Origin: an uncultured Acidobacteriota bacterium | Lineage (GTDB): Bacteria; Acidobacteriota; Thermoanaerobaculia; UBA5066 | Reading direction: 5' to 3' | Assembly (NCBI GenBank): GCA_903845115.1 | Contig: CAIMWE010000063.1 | Span: 1 to 64,000 of the forward strand | DNA length: 64,000 nt | Translations under genes and position numbers: made by a program | The notes under the pieces: model-generated | What the model was told of the DNA's origin: nothing | Database searches by the model: none | Seen by the model: only the letters and a program-made list of their open reading frames with translations | In this document: in pieces, positions 1 through 7,403 of the stretch | How the letters are laid out: each line of letters begins with the position of its first letter | Position numbering within the stretch: position 1 is the first letter of the stretch

Positions 1-240
1 GGGGTCGTCATCCTGACCGACATGTTCGGGGGGACCCCTTCGAATCTCGCCCTGGCGTTCCTCGACCACGGCAAGGTCGAGATCGTCTCGGGGATGAACC
101 TTCCGATGGTCCTCAAGGCGCGGAGCCTGTCGCGCGAGGGACGGGACCCTCACACCATCGCCCACGCGCTGGTGGACCGGGGGCGCCGCTCGATCCTGGC
201 GGCCTCGGAGCTCATGGAGACGGACCGGAGGGTGACGTGA
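1..240 (+). CDS. PTS EIIA (mannose/fructose-type) C-terminal part, cut by window start
   Basis: The reading frame is open from base 1, so the N-terminus with the phospho-histidine lies outside the window. The visible 79 residues open with VVILTDMFGGTPSN, the DxxGGTPxN loop typical of mannose-family EIIA domains, followed by the VEIVSGMNLPM segment that is also typical. The stop overlaps the HPr start (GTGA), so both are translationally coupled, and enzyme I follows. In many Gram-negative bacteria such EIIA/HPr/EI sets serve regulation rather than sugar uptake; whether transport subunits exist upstream cannot be seen. Confidence 0.85.
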   Translation, partial: GVVILTDMFGGTPSNLALAFLDHGKVEIVSGMNLPMVLKARSLSREGRDPHTIAHALVDRGRRSILAASELMETDRRVT

Positions 241-506
241 TCGAGAGGACCGTGAAGCTGAAGAACCGTCTCGGCCTCCACGCGCGCGCCGCCGCGAAGC
301 TGGTGCACCTCGCCGCCGGCTTCGAGTCGAAGGTGACCCTGGCCCGGGACGGCGACGAGGTCGACGGGAAGAGCATCCTGGGACTCCTCCTCCTCGCGGC
401 GAGCCAGGGCTCGGAGATCCTCGTGCGCGTCGACGGGACCGACGAGAAGGACGCGTTCGCCGCCCTCCAGAACCTGATCGACCGGCGGTTCGACGAGAAG
501 GAGTGA
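237..506 (+). CDS. ptsH: Phosphocarrier protein HPr
   Basis: 89 residues, normal for HPr. It relays phosphate from enzyme I to EIIA. The active-site histidine is in GLHARAAAKLV near residue 16, and the regulatory serine is in GKSILGLLLLA near residue 47, the site used by HPr kinase where that enzyme exists. It starts at a GTG that overlaps the EIIA stop by 4 bases and lies 89 bases before enzyme I, so the three genes form one PTS phosphorelay operon. Confidence 0.95.
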   Translation: MIERTVKLKNRLGLHARAAAKLVHLAAGFESKVTLARDGDEVDGKSILGLLLLAASQGSEILVRVDGTDEKDAFAALQNLIDRRFDEKE

Positions 507-595
507 GCCGCGCGGGGGGGGCCAGGCAGAGGCCGCGGGACCCTCGCCCCGCGCCCTGGAGAATGCCGCTCCGGGCGTCCGCATAGAATAGCGGT

Positions 596-2386
596 GTGAA
601 GCGTCCGCTCTCTCTCTCCGGTATCGCCGTCTCTCCCGGCGTGGCCATGGGCCGGGCGCTCCTCTGGCTGTCGCGGGACGACACGTTCTCCCGCCGGACG
701 CTCGAGCCAGACGAGATCGCGGGAGAGCTGGAGAAATTCCGGGAGGCCGCGGGGACCGCGGTCCAGGAGATCGAGAGGACGGCCGACGAGGTCGGCAACC
801 GGCTCGGCCCGGAGTACGCCGCGATCTTCCACGCGCACGCGCTCTTCCTGAAGGACCGGACCTTCCTCGGTCCGATCGAGCGCCGGATCTCGAACGACGC
901 CGTCAACGCGGAGTGGGCGGTGGCCTCGGTGACCGAGTCGCTGGCGGCGAGATTCAGGGACCTTCCGGACGAGAACCTCGTCCACCGGGCCGCCGACCTC
1001 GAGGATGTCTCGAAGACTCTCCGCCGCCACCTGGGCGACGGCGGCATCTCGCCGTCCAGGATCGAGACCATCGAGGGGGAGGGAATCGTCCTCATCGCAG
1101 ACGAGCTGACCCCGTCGGACGCCGTCCGGATCCCGCGGGAGAGGATCGTCGGCTTCGTCACGGAACGGGGAGGCCGCACCTCCCACGTCGCGATCCTGGC
1201 CAGGTCGTTCGGCATCCCGGCGGTCGTGGCGGTGCCTCGCCTGCTCGCCTCGATCGGCGAGGGCGACCGCGTGATCGTGGACGGCCTCGAAGGGGTCGTC
1301 TGGAGGGAGCCGACCGGCGACCTGGTCTCGCTGTTCGAGGACAGGAAGAGCCGGGACGCCGACCGGCAGCGCTCCCTGAGGGAACGGAGCCTCTCGGGAG
1401 CGGTGAAGACGCTCGACGGACAGGACATCGCGATCCGGGCGAACATCGAGCTCTCGAGCGAGATCCCGGACGTCCTCGAGTACGGCGCGGACGGCGTCGG
1501 CCTCTTCCGCTCCGAGTTCCTCTACCTGTCGTCGTCGGACGCCGAGTTCCCGGACGAGGCCACCCAGGCCGAGATCTACCGCGACGCCCTGGCGAGGCTC
1601 GCCCCGCACCCCGTCGTCATCCGGACGTGGGACCTCGGGGGGAAGAAGGGCTCCCGGCAGCTCCCGGGGTTCGAGGAGGGCAACCCGGTCCTCGGTCTCC
1701 GGGGAATCCGGCTCTGCTTCAAGCGGCCGGCGATGTTCCGGACGCAGATCCGCGCCCTCCTCCGGGCGGCGAAGGCGGGGGACCTTCGCATCCTCGTGCC
1801 GATGATCTCCGGGATCGAGGAGATGCGGCGCGTCAGGACCCTGATCGACGAGTGCCGCGACGAGCTGCGCGGGGAAGGCGTCGAGGTGCCCGAGCGGATC
1901 GTCCTCGGGACCATGATCGAGGTCCCCGCCGCGGCGATCATGGCGGACCTTCTCGCCGCCGAGGTCGATTTCCTTTCCCTGGGGACGAACGACCTCATCC
2001 AGTACACGCTGGCCGTCGACCGCGCGAACGAGACGGTGTCGGAGCTGTTCCGCCCTCACCATCCGGCCGTGCTGCGCCTGATCGCCCGCGTAGCCGAAGC
2101 GGCGCGGGCGGCGGAGAAGCCGGTCTCCGTCTGCGGCGAGATGGCCGGGGACCCGATCTTCTTCATGCTCTTGCTGGGGCTCGGGATCCGGGAGTTCTCG
2201 ATGGGACCCCGCTCGGTCCCGGCCCTCAAGGAGGTCGCGAGGACCGTCTCGACGGCCGACGCCCAGCGAGTCGCCCGGGCCGCGCTCACGCTGGCCACGG
2301 CCGACGAGGTCGCGGCTCTGCTCTCCCGCGAGGGGCACTCGCTCCTTTCCGGCGAGCTGACGGTCCGGCCAAGGGAGGTGACGTAG
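596..2386 (+). CDS. ptsI: Phosphoenolpyruvate-protein phosphotransferase, PTS enzyme I
   Basis: 596 residues, somewhat longer than the usual ~575. It takes phosphate from PEP and passes it to HPr. The N-terminal SGIAVSPGVAMGRA motif, the phospho-histidine loop GGRTSHVAILARSFGIPAVV (near residue 195) and the PEP-binding TIM-barrel motifs (GLFRSEFLY, LGTNDLIQYTLAVDR, CGEMAGD) are all present. The start is a GTG (VKRPLSLSG). The stop overlaps the next start by one base. Cytoplasmic. Confidence 0.96.
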   Translation: MKRPLSLSGIAVSPGVAMGRALLWLSRDDTFSRRTLEPDEIAGELEKFREAAGTAVQEIERTADEVGNRLGPEYAAIFHAHALFLKDRTFLGPIERRISNDAVNAEWAVASVTESLAARFRDLPDENLVHRAADLEDVSKTLRRHLGDGGISPSRIETIEGEGIVLIADELTPSDAVRIPRERIVGFVTERGGRTSHVAILARSFGIPAVVAVPRLLASIGEGDRVIVDGLEGVVWREPTGDLVSLFEDRKSRDADRQRSLRERSLSGAVKTLDGQDIAIRANIELSSEIPDVLEYGADGVGLFRSEFLYLSSSDAEFPDEATQAEIYRDALARLAPHPVVIRTWDLGGKKGSRQLPGFEEGNPVLGLRGIRLCFKRPAMFRTQIRALLRAAKAGDLRILVPMISGIEEMRRVRTLIDECRDELRGEGVEVPERIVLGTMIEVPAAAIMADLLAAEVDFLSLGTNDLIQYTLAVDRANETVSELFRPHHPAVLRLIARVAEAARAAEKPVSVCGEMAGDPIFFMLLLGLGIREFSMGPRSVPALKEVARTVSTADAQRVARAALTLATADEVAALLSREGHSLLSGELTVRPREVT

Positions 2387-2769
2387 TGACGAACGTTCCA
2401 GGAATCGGCAGGGCGAGGGTCGTCTCCAAGCCATGGGGCGAGGAGCGGGTCTTCGCGGAGAATTCCAGGTATGCGGGGAAGGTGATCCTGATCAAGGCGG
2501 GAGAGAGCCTCTCGTATCAGTATCACGAGAGGAAGGAAGAGACCGTCTTCGTCCTGGAAGGGACGCTCGGGCTCGAGACCGAGGTCGGCGGCACTCGCTG
2601 CCTGCTCGAGCTGAGGGCCGGCGAGCTCTTCCACATCGTGCCGGGGACCCGCCACCGGATGTTCGCTCCCTCGGGGGACTGCACGGTCGCCGAAGTCTCC
2701 ACTCCGGAGCTCGACGACGTCATCCGCCTGGAGGACCGGTACGGCCGGAAAGGGACGAGCGCGCCATGA
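2386..2769 (+). CDS. Cupin protein, mannose-6-phosphate isomerase type II-like
   Basis: 127 residues. The start chosen is the GTG whose first base is the last base of the ptsI stop, preceded by AGGGAGGTGA; the longer ORF-track version is a shadow of ptsI. It is a single cupin domain with the pattern KPWGEERVF, YQYHERKEETVFVLEG and HIVPGTRHRM, giving the usual His/Glu/His metal ligands. It resembles the cupin half of mannose-6-phosphate isomerase/GDP-mannose pyrophosphorylase proteins. As a stand-alone domain its substrate is unknown; a sugar-phosphate role beside PTS genes is inference. Confidence 0.75.
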   Translation: MTNVPGIGRARVVSKPWGEERVFAENSRYAGKVILIKAGESLSYQYHERKEETVFVLEGTLGLETEVGGTRCLLELRAGELFHIVPGTRHRMFAPSGDCTVAEVSTPELDDVIRLEDRYGRKGTSAP

Positions 2770-3485
2770 ATCCGGCCGGTCGCAGGAGGCGGCGCCGCTC
2801 CCGGATCGGGAGGGCCGTGCTGCTGACCGTCGCCCTCGGGACGCCGTTGCCCCTCTTGAGCGCCAGCTCCCCGGAAGAGAGTCCGGCTCCTTCCAGACCC
2901 CTGGCCCCTTACTCGGCGAAGGCGCCGGCCGAGCCTCCCGGCCCGGCGGACGGCAACTCCCTCGGGGAGATCGTCCGCCGATCGAAGGAGGAGCGGACCG
3001 CCTCGGAGGCGAAGAAGCAGCGGTCGCTGGGGACCATCACGAACGAGACCCTGAAGAAGGACGGGACGAAGTCCCCGGGAGACGCCTCCGCCGGAAAGAA
3101 GGGGAGCGGAACGCTCAACGTCCTCCCGAAAGGGTCGATGCCGGCTCCGCCCGCGGGGTCCGCCGGCCAGCAGGTCCTCCGCGACGGGAAGGGCCGGTCG
3201 GAAGAGGAGTGGCGGGGGATCGCGGCGGCGAACCGGGCCCAGATCGAGAAGGCGGACGGGGAGGTCAAGCGCCTGGACCTGGAGACCAAGCGCCTCGAGA
3301 ACGACTTCTACGCGTGGAGCGACGGGAACTACCGCGAACGCGTGATCCGGCCGAACTGGGACCAGGCGCGGGAGAGCCTGACGAAAGCCCGGGCCGATCT
3401 GGATTCCGCCCGGGCCCGCCGGGCCGATCTCGAGGAGGAGGCCCGGAAAGCCGGGACCCCTCCCGGCTGGCTGCGCGAGCCGTAG
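2766..3485 (+). CDS. Hypothetical secreted/periplasmic coiled-coil protein
   Basis: 239 residues, starting at an ATG that overlaps the cupin stop (ATGA). A run of arginines is followed by a hydrophobic stretch (AVLLTVALGTPLPLL), which looks like a signal peptide or anchor. The middle is low-complexity, rich in Pro, Ser and Lys. The C-terminal third is strongly helical (DGEVKRLDLETKRLEND, then LTKARADLDSARARRADLEEE) and likely a coiled coil. I do not recognise a family. The position between PTS genes and miaB suggests only co-transcription. Confidence 0.65.
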   Translation: MNPAGRRRRRRSRIGRAVLLTVALGTPLPLLSASSPEESPAPSRPLAPYSAKAPAEPPGPADGNSLGEIVRRSKEERTASEAKKQRSLGTITNETLKKDGTKSPGDASAGKKGSGTLNVLPKGSMPAPPAGSAGQQVLRDGKGRSEEEWRGIAAANRAQIEKADGEVKRLDLETKRLENDFYAWSDGNYRERVIRPNWDQARESLTKARADLDSARARRADLEEEARKAGTPPGWLREP

Positions 3486-3515
3486 GGGCCCGGTCCTTCT
3501 CTTTCCTTCAGGACG

Positions 3516-4850
3516 ATGATCAACGTGCGTAAGGGCCGGGCTGTCTTCGTGGAGACCTGGGGCTGTCAGATGAACGACCTGGACGGGAGGCGCCTGGTCG
3601 GCCTCCTGTTGCGAGAAGGTTTCAGCGAGGCTCCCAGCGCCGAGGAGGCCGACGTGGTCCTCCTCAACACCTGCTCCGTCCGGGACAAGGCCGAACAGAA
3701 GGTCTACGACCGGCTGGGCCGCCTGGCGCTCGTGAAAAAGAAGCGGCCGGGAATGGTGATCGGGGTGTGCGGCTGCGTCGCCCAGCAGGAGGGAGAGCAG
3801 CTCCTCGAGCGGGTTTCCTGCGTCGACTTCGTCCTGGGGACCGGCCGGATCGAATCCCTGCCGGCGGTCCTCCGGCGGGTGGACGAGGAAGGGGACCGTC
3901 CCGTCGAGGTCGGGTTCGACCTCGACCAGGTGGCCTACACGCCCGGATCCATCGCGCACGCCCTGCCGTACCGGGCGGCGATCACCGTCATCGAGGGATG
4001 CAACAAGAACTGCACGTTCTGCGTCGTCCCGACCACCCGGGGGCGGGAGCGAAGCCGGAACATGGACGACGTCGTCGCCGAGGCGGCCAGGCTCGTGGGG
4101 GACGGAGTCGTCGAGCTCGAGCTCCTCGGTCAGACCGTCAACGCGTACCGGGACCCCGGGACGGGGAAGGGCCTCGCGGATCTCCTCGGCGAGATCGGCG
4201 GACTTCCGGGCCTCCGGCGCCTGAGGTTCGTGACCTCCCACCCGCGGAACTTCGACGACCGGTTGATCCAGGCCATGGCGGACACGCCGACCGCCTGCCG
4301 GTATCTCCACCTCCCCGTGCAGTCGGGCTCCGATCGCCTCCTCGGACGGATGAAGAGGCAGTACACCCGTCAGGAGTACGTGAGCCTGGTGACGCGTCTT
4401 CGCCGGGCGATGCCGGACCTGGCGCTCTCCACCGACGTCATCGTCGGCTTTCCGGGAGAAGGGGAGGGCGACTTCGAGGAGACGCTCTCTCTGCTGGAGG
4501 AAGTCCGGTTCACCGCCGTCTATTCCTTCACCTACTCGCCCCGGCCGCATACGGCGGCGGCCAGGTGGGAAAGCGACGTGCCTCCCCGGGTCGCATCGGA
4601 ACGGCTGGCCAGGTTGATGGACCTGCAGCGAGATATTCAGCGTGCGATTAATACAGAGCTCGTGGGGCGAACGCTGGAGGTTCTGGTGGAAGGAACGGAC
4701 AGGAGGGGGAGCCGTCTCGCGGGGAGATCGGCCTGCAACCGAGTCGTCAACTTCGATGGTGATGGCGTCCAGGTCGGTCAATTCGCCAAAGTCATTATCG
4801 AAAAGGGACTTCCGAACTCTCTTGCCGGCCGTCTGCTCGGACCGGCTTGA
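3516..4850 (+). CDS. miaB: tRNA-2-methylthio-N6-dimethylallyladenosine synthase MiaB
   Basis: 444 residues. This radical-SAM methylthiotransferase adds the 2-methylthio group to i6A37 of tRNAs reading UNN codons. The UPF0004 domain carries three cysteines (GCQMND, NTCSVRDKAEQ, GVCGCVAQ) for one Fe-S cluster. The radical-SAM triad is GCNKNCTFCVVPTTRGRERSR near residue 165. A TRAM domain ends the protein. The pattern fits MiaB better than MtaB or RimO. It starts at an ATG 30 bases after the previous stop. Confidence 0.95.
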   Translation: MINVRKGRAVFVETWGCQMNDLDGRRLVGLLLREGFSEAPSAEEADVVLLNTCSVRDKAEQKVYDRLGRLALVKKKRPGMVIGVCGCVAQQEGEQLLERVSCVDFVLGTGRIESLPAVLRRVDEEGDRPVEVGFDLDQVAYTPGSIAHALPYRAAITVIEGCNKNCTFCVVPTTRGRERSRNMDDVVAEAARLVGDGVVELELLGQTVNAYRDPGTGKGLADLLGEIGGLPGLRRLRFVTSHPRNFDDRLIQAMADTPTACRYLHLPVQSGSDRLLGRMKRQYTRQEYVSLVTRLRRAMPDLALSTDVIVGFPGEGEGDFEETLSLLEEVRFTAVYSFTYSPRPHTAAARWESDVPPRVASERLARLMDLQRDIQRAINTELVGRTLEVLVEGTDRRGSRLAGRSACNRVVNFDGDGVQVGQFAKVIIEKGLPNSLAGRLLGPA

Positions 4851-4908
4851 TAATTCGAGGGGGGCTCTCTAGATTGTCCAACGGGGAAGCTGGAAAAGGG
4901 AGGTCTTC

Positions 4909-5394
4909 TTGAGCATTCGAATGGACGTCAAGGCGTTGATCCTCGATCCGATCGCGAACATGCCCGTCGTGATCCTTCGGGACGAGGACGGCAGTCACTT
5001 CCTCCCGATCTGGGTCGGCGTCTTCGAAGCCAACGCGATCGCTCTCCAGATGGAAGGGATCGCGACTCCACGACCCATGACCCACGACCTTCTCCGGAAC
5101 CTCCTCGCGAAGATCAAAGCCGATGTCGTGAAGGTCGTCATCAACAAGCTTCTCGAGAACACCTTCTATGCGGAGATCCACCTCGAAGTCGATGGCAAGG
5201 CGATGACGCTCGACAGCAGGCCGTCCGACGCGATCGCCCTGGCCCTTCGCTCTTCGGCCCCCGTCTTCGTCGAGGAGGCAGTCCTCGAGAAGAGCCGGGC
5301 GAGCGACGACCCTTCGGAGACCCAGAGCTCGGAACGTCTGAAGAAGTGGCTGGAGGAAGTCGACCCGGAATCGCTCGGAAAGTACCAGATGTAG
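4909..5394 (+). CDS. Bifunctional nuclease family protein (DUF151/BFN)
   Basis: 161 residues, one BFN domain. Family hallmarks are LRDEDGSHFLPIWVG, EANAIALQMEG, RPMTHDLL and the DSRPSDAIALALR motif near residue 105. In Bacteria this family is common near miaB and the parAB genes, but its role is poorly defined; DNase/RNase activity was reported for a plant member. The start is a TTG preceded by GGGAGGTC at good spacing. Cytoplasmic. Confidence 0.88.
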   Translation: MSIRMDVKALILDPIANMPVVILRDEDGSHFLPIWVGVFEANAIALQMEGIATPRPMTHDLLRNLLAKIKADVVKVVINKLLENTFYAEIHLEVDGKAMTLDSRPSDAIALALRSSAPVFVEEAVLEKSRASDDPSETQSSERLKKWLEEVDPESLGKYQM

Positions 5395-5458
5395 CTCGCT
5401 GCGGTGAGGGTTCGCCTTGAACAGGAGTGCGACTCCTCGTATCATTCCGGGCCTCCCC

Positions 5459-6214
5459 ATGATCATCACAATCGCGAACCAAAAAGGCGGAGTCGGAAAG
5501 ACGACGACCGCCATCAACGTCTCGGCCGCCCTCGCCCAGAAGAACCTCAGGACCCTCCTGGTGGACCTGGATCCGCAGGGGAACTCGACGATGTCGTTCC
5601 TGGACAGGAGGTCCATCGAAGGCTCGATGTACGACTGTCTGACCGACTCCTCGGTGGCGCTGAGATCGATCGTCCGGGAGACCTCTCTCCCGAACCTGAA
5701 AGTAGCTCCTGCGAAGATCTCCCTGGCGAAGCTCGAGGCGAAGCTGCTCGGGGAGATCGACGGGCACTACCGACTGAAGGACAGGCTCCAGGAGGAGCTG
5801 GGGCAGTACGACGCCATCATCATCGACACCCCTCCGACCCTCGGGATGATCACGGTGAACGCCCTGGTCGCGTCGACCCATATCCTGATCCCGATCCAGT
5901 CCTCCTTCTTCGCGCTCGAAGGGACCGATGACCTGCTGGAGACGATCGAGAAGATCAAGAGCCGGCCTAACCCGAACCTCCAGATCCTGGGCGTCGTGAT
6001 CACGCTCCACGACAAGCGGACGATCCTTGCGAAGGACATCCAGAGACAGATCGACGAGGTCTTCGGGGTCAAGCTCTTCAAGACGACCATCTCGAAGTCT
6101 ATCCGTCTCGAGGAGTCCCCCGCCTATCACGAGACGATCTTCACCTTCGCCCCTCGTTCGAGCGGCGCCATGGAGTACTACAGCCTCACAGAGGAGATCC
6201 TTTCCCGTGTCTAA
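5459..6214 (+). CDS. parA: Chromosome-partitioning ATPase ParA/Soj
   Basis: 251 residues from the ATG giving MIITIANQKGG. It is a Walker-type ATPase that moves or segregates ParB-parS complexes. The deviant Walker A is KGGVGKTTT, the A' motif LVDLDPQGNST, and the Walker B IIDTPPTLG. A TTG at 5417 in the same frame has a better Shine-Dalgarno (GAGGG) and would add 14 residues (MNRSATPR...). The ATG is chosen from the family's usual N-terminus, so the start is uncertain. The stop overlaps parB. Confidence 0.92.
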   Translation: MIITIANQKGGVGKTTTAINVSAALAQKNLRTLLVDLDPQGNSTMSFLDRRSIEGSMYDCLTDSSVALRSIVRETSLPNLKVAPAKISLAKLEAKLLGEIDGHYRLKDRLQEELGQYDAIIIDTPPTLGMITVNALVASTHILIPIQSSFFALEGTDDLLETIEKIKSRPNPNLQILGVVITLHDKRTILAKDIQRQIDEVFGVKLFKTTISKSIRLEESPAYHETIFTFAPRSSGAMEYYSLTEEILSRV

Positions 6215-7115
6215 GCGCCGTGGACTTCCTGAACGAGCGCAGATGCGCCACGACTCCCACTTCGTAGATCAGCTCTCCCGCGCCGACGAACTCCCCATCG
6301 GGAGACGCATCGCGATCCACATGATCGAGGCCAACCCGGATCAGCCACGGAGCAACCTCGGCGACCTCACCGACCTGAAGGCCTCGATCGCGCAGCGAGG
6401 GGTCCTGGAACCGATCCTGGTCCGGAGGCGCGACGACGGCAGGTTCACGATCATCTCCGGCGAGCGCCGTTTCCGCGCCTCGATGGAGGCCGGCCTGACC
6501 GAGATTCCGTGCATCGAGATGGAGGCCGAAGGGGCGGATCTTCTCGAGATCGCCCTGATCGAGAATCTCCAGAGGAAGGATCTGACCCCTTTCGAGGAGG
6601 CGGACGGCTATGCCGCTCTCCAGTCCCGCTATTCGTACACGCACGAGCAGATCGCGAAGTCGGTGGGGAAGTCGCGCGTCACGGTGACCGAGACCCTTCG
6701 CCTCTCGGAGCTTCCGTCGCCGGTCAAGGACGAATGTCGGCGCGCCGACATCGAGTCGAAGTCCTTCCTTCTGGAGCTGTCGCGGCTGGCCTCCCAGGCG
6801 GAGATGCTGGAGGCGGTCGAATCCTACGCTCGGGGCGACGGCACTTCGCGGGACGATCTCAGGGCGAGACGGAGGGACGGGTCCGACGCACCGCCCACCG
6901 GTTCCGACGCGAAGTTCCCGAAGAGCTACGAACTTCGGTTCCAGCCTCAGGGGATGGCCTACAGCCTGAGCGTCGTGCTCCGAGGGTCTCTCGACTCGAA
7001 GGAGGAGATCCTCCGGGCGGTGCGGGATCTCGCCAGGCGAATCGAGAGTGGCGAGATCGACCTCGAGAACCACGGCCGGTTCGCGAAGTCAGTCCCTCCG
7101 GCTCCCGGCGCCTGA
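6207..7115 (+). CDS. parB: Chromosome-partitioning protein ParB/Spo0J
   Basis: 302 residues. The start chosen is the GTG at 6207 (VSKRRGLPERAQ), which has GAGGAG 11 bases upstream and matches ParB N-termini; the track's longer version is not supported. The ParB CTPase domain shows ISGERRFRAS and ENLQRKDLTPFEEA. A helix-turn-helix follows (YTHEQIAKSVGKSRVTVTET), which would bind parS. The C-terminal part is less conserved. It overlaps parA by 8 bases. I found no clear parS palindrome in the window. Confidence 0.93.
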   Translation: MSKRRGLPERAQMRHDSHFVDQLSRADELPIGRRIAIHMIEANPDQPRSNLGDLTDLKASIAQRGVLEPILVRRRDDGRFTIISGERRFRASMEAGLTEIPCIEMEAEGADLLEIALIENLQRKDLTPFEEADGYAALQSRYSYTHEQIAKSVGKSRVTVTETLRLSELPSPVKDECRRADIESKSFLLELSRLASQAEMLEAVESYARGDGTSRDDLRARRRDGSDAPPTGSDAKFPKSYELRFQPQGMAYSLSVVLRGSLDSKEEILRAVRDLARRIESGEIDLENHGRFAKSVPPAPGA

Positions 7116-7297
7116 CCCTGATTCTCCTTCGTTTCCTCGGGGCGGAAGCGTTCCTGGACGTTCGAGGGAGACAGGGCGTATCACCCTGATCCTCATCCCG
7201 TCGGGCGGCCTCCGCCGACGACGGGAAGGTGGCGGCTCCGGCTCGGCGATCTGAAGGTCCCGGAGCTCTCGCCTGATGAATCCTGGCGGCGGTACCT

Positions 7298-7326
7298 GGA
7301 AATTTAACATAATAAATCTTATCGGA
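7298..7326 (+). promoter_or_regulatory. AT-rich island, possible promoter of the lptF-lptG fusion gene
   Basis: In very GC-rich surroundings the stretch AATTTAACATAATAAATC stands out about 80 bases before the permease start. It contains -10-like hexamers (CATAAT, TAAAAT-like) but no convincing -35 at set spacing. The rest of the 288-base gap after parB shows nothing else I can name. Confidence 0.3.
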
Positions 7327-7403
7327 CCCTACCGTACGGCCCGACTCCCTACAATCAGCGCTCTGAAAAACACTGATTCCAGAGACGTTCCGGAGGCCAT
7401 CGG

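Noticed and set aside
212-2434. Very long minus-strand ORF opposite ptsH-ptsI (740 codons), and many similar long ORFs elsewhere
   Set aside because: High GC removes stops in shadow frames. The translation is low-complexity Arg/Pro/Gly/Asp-rich with no motifs, while the + strand carries clear ptsI.
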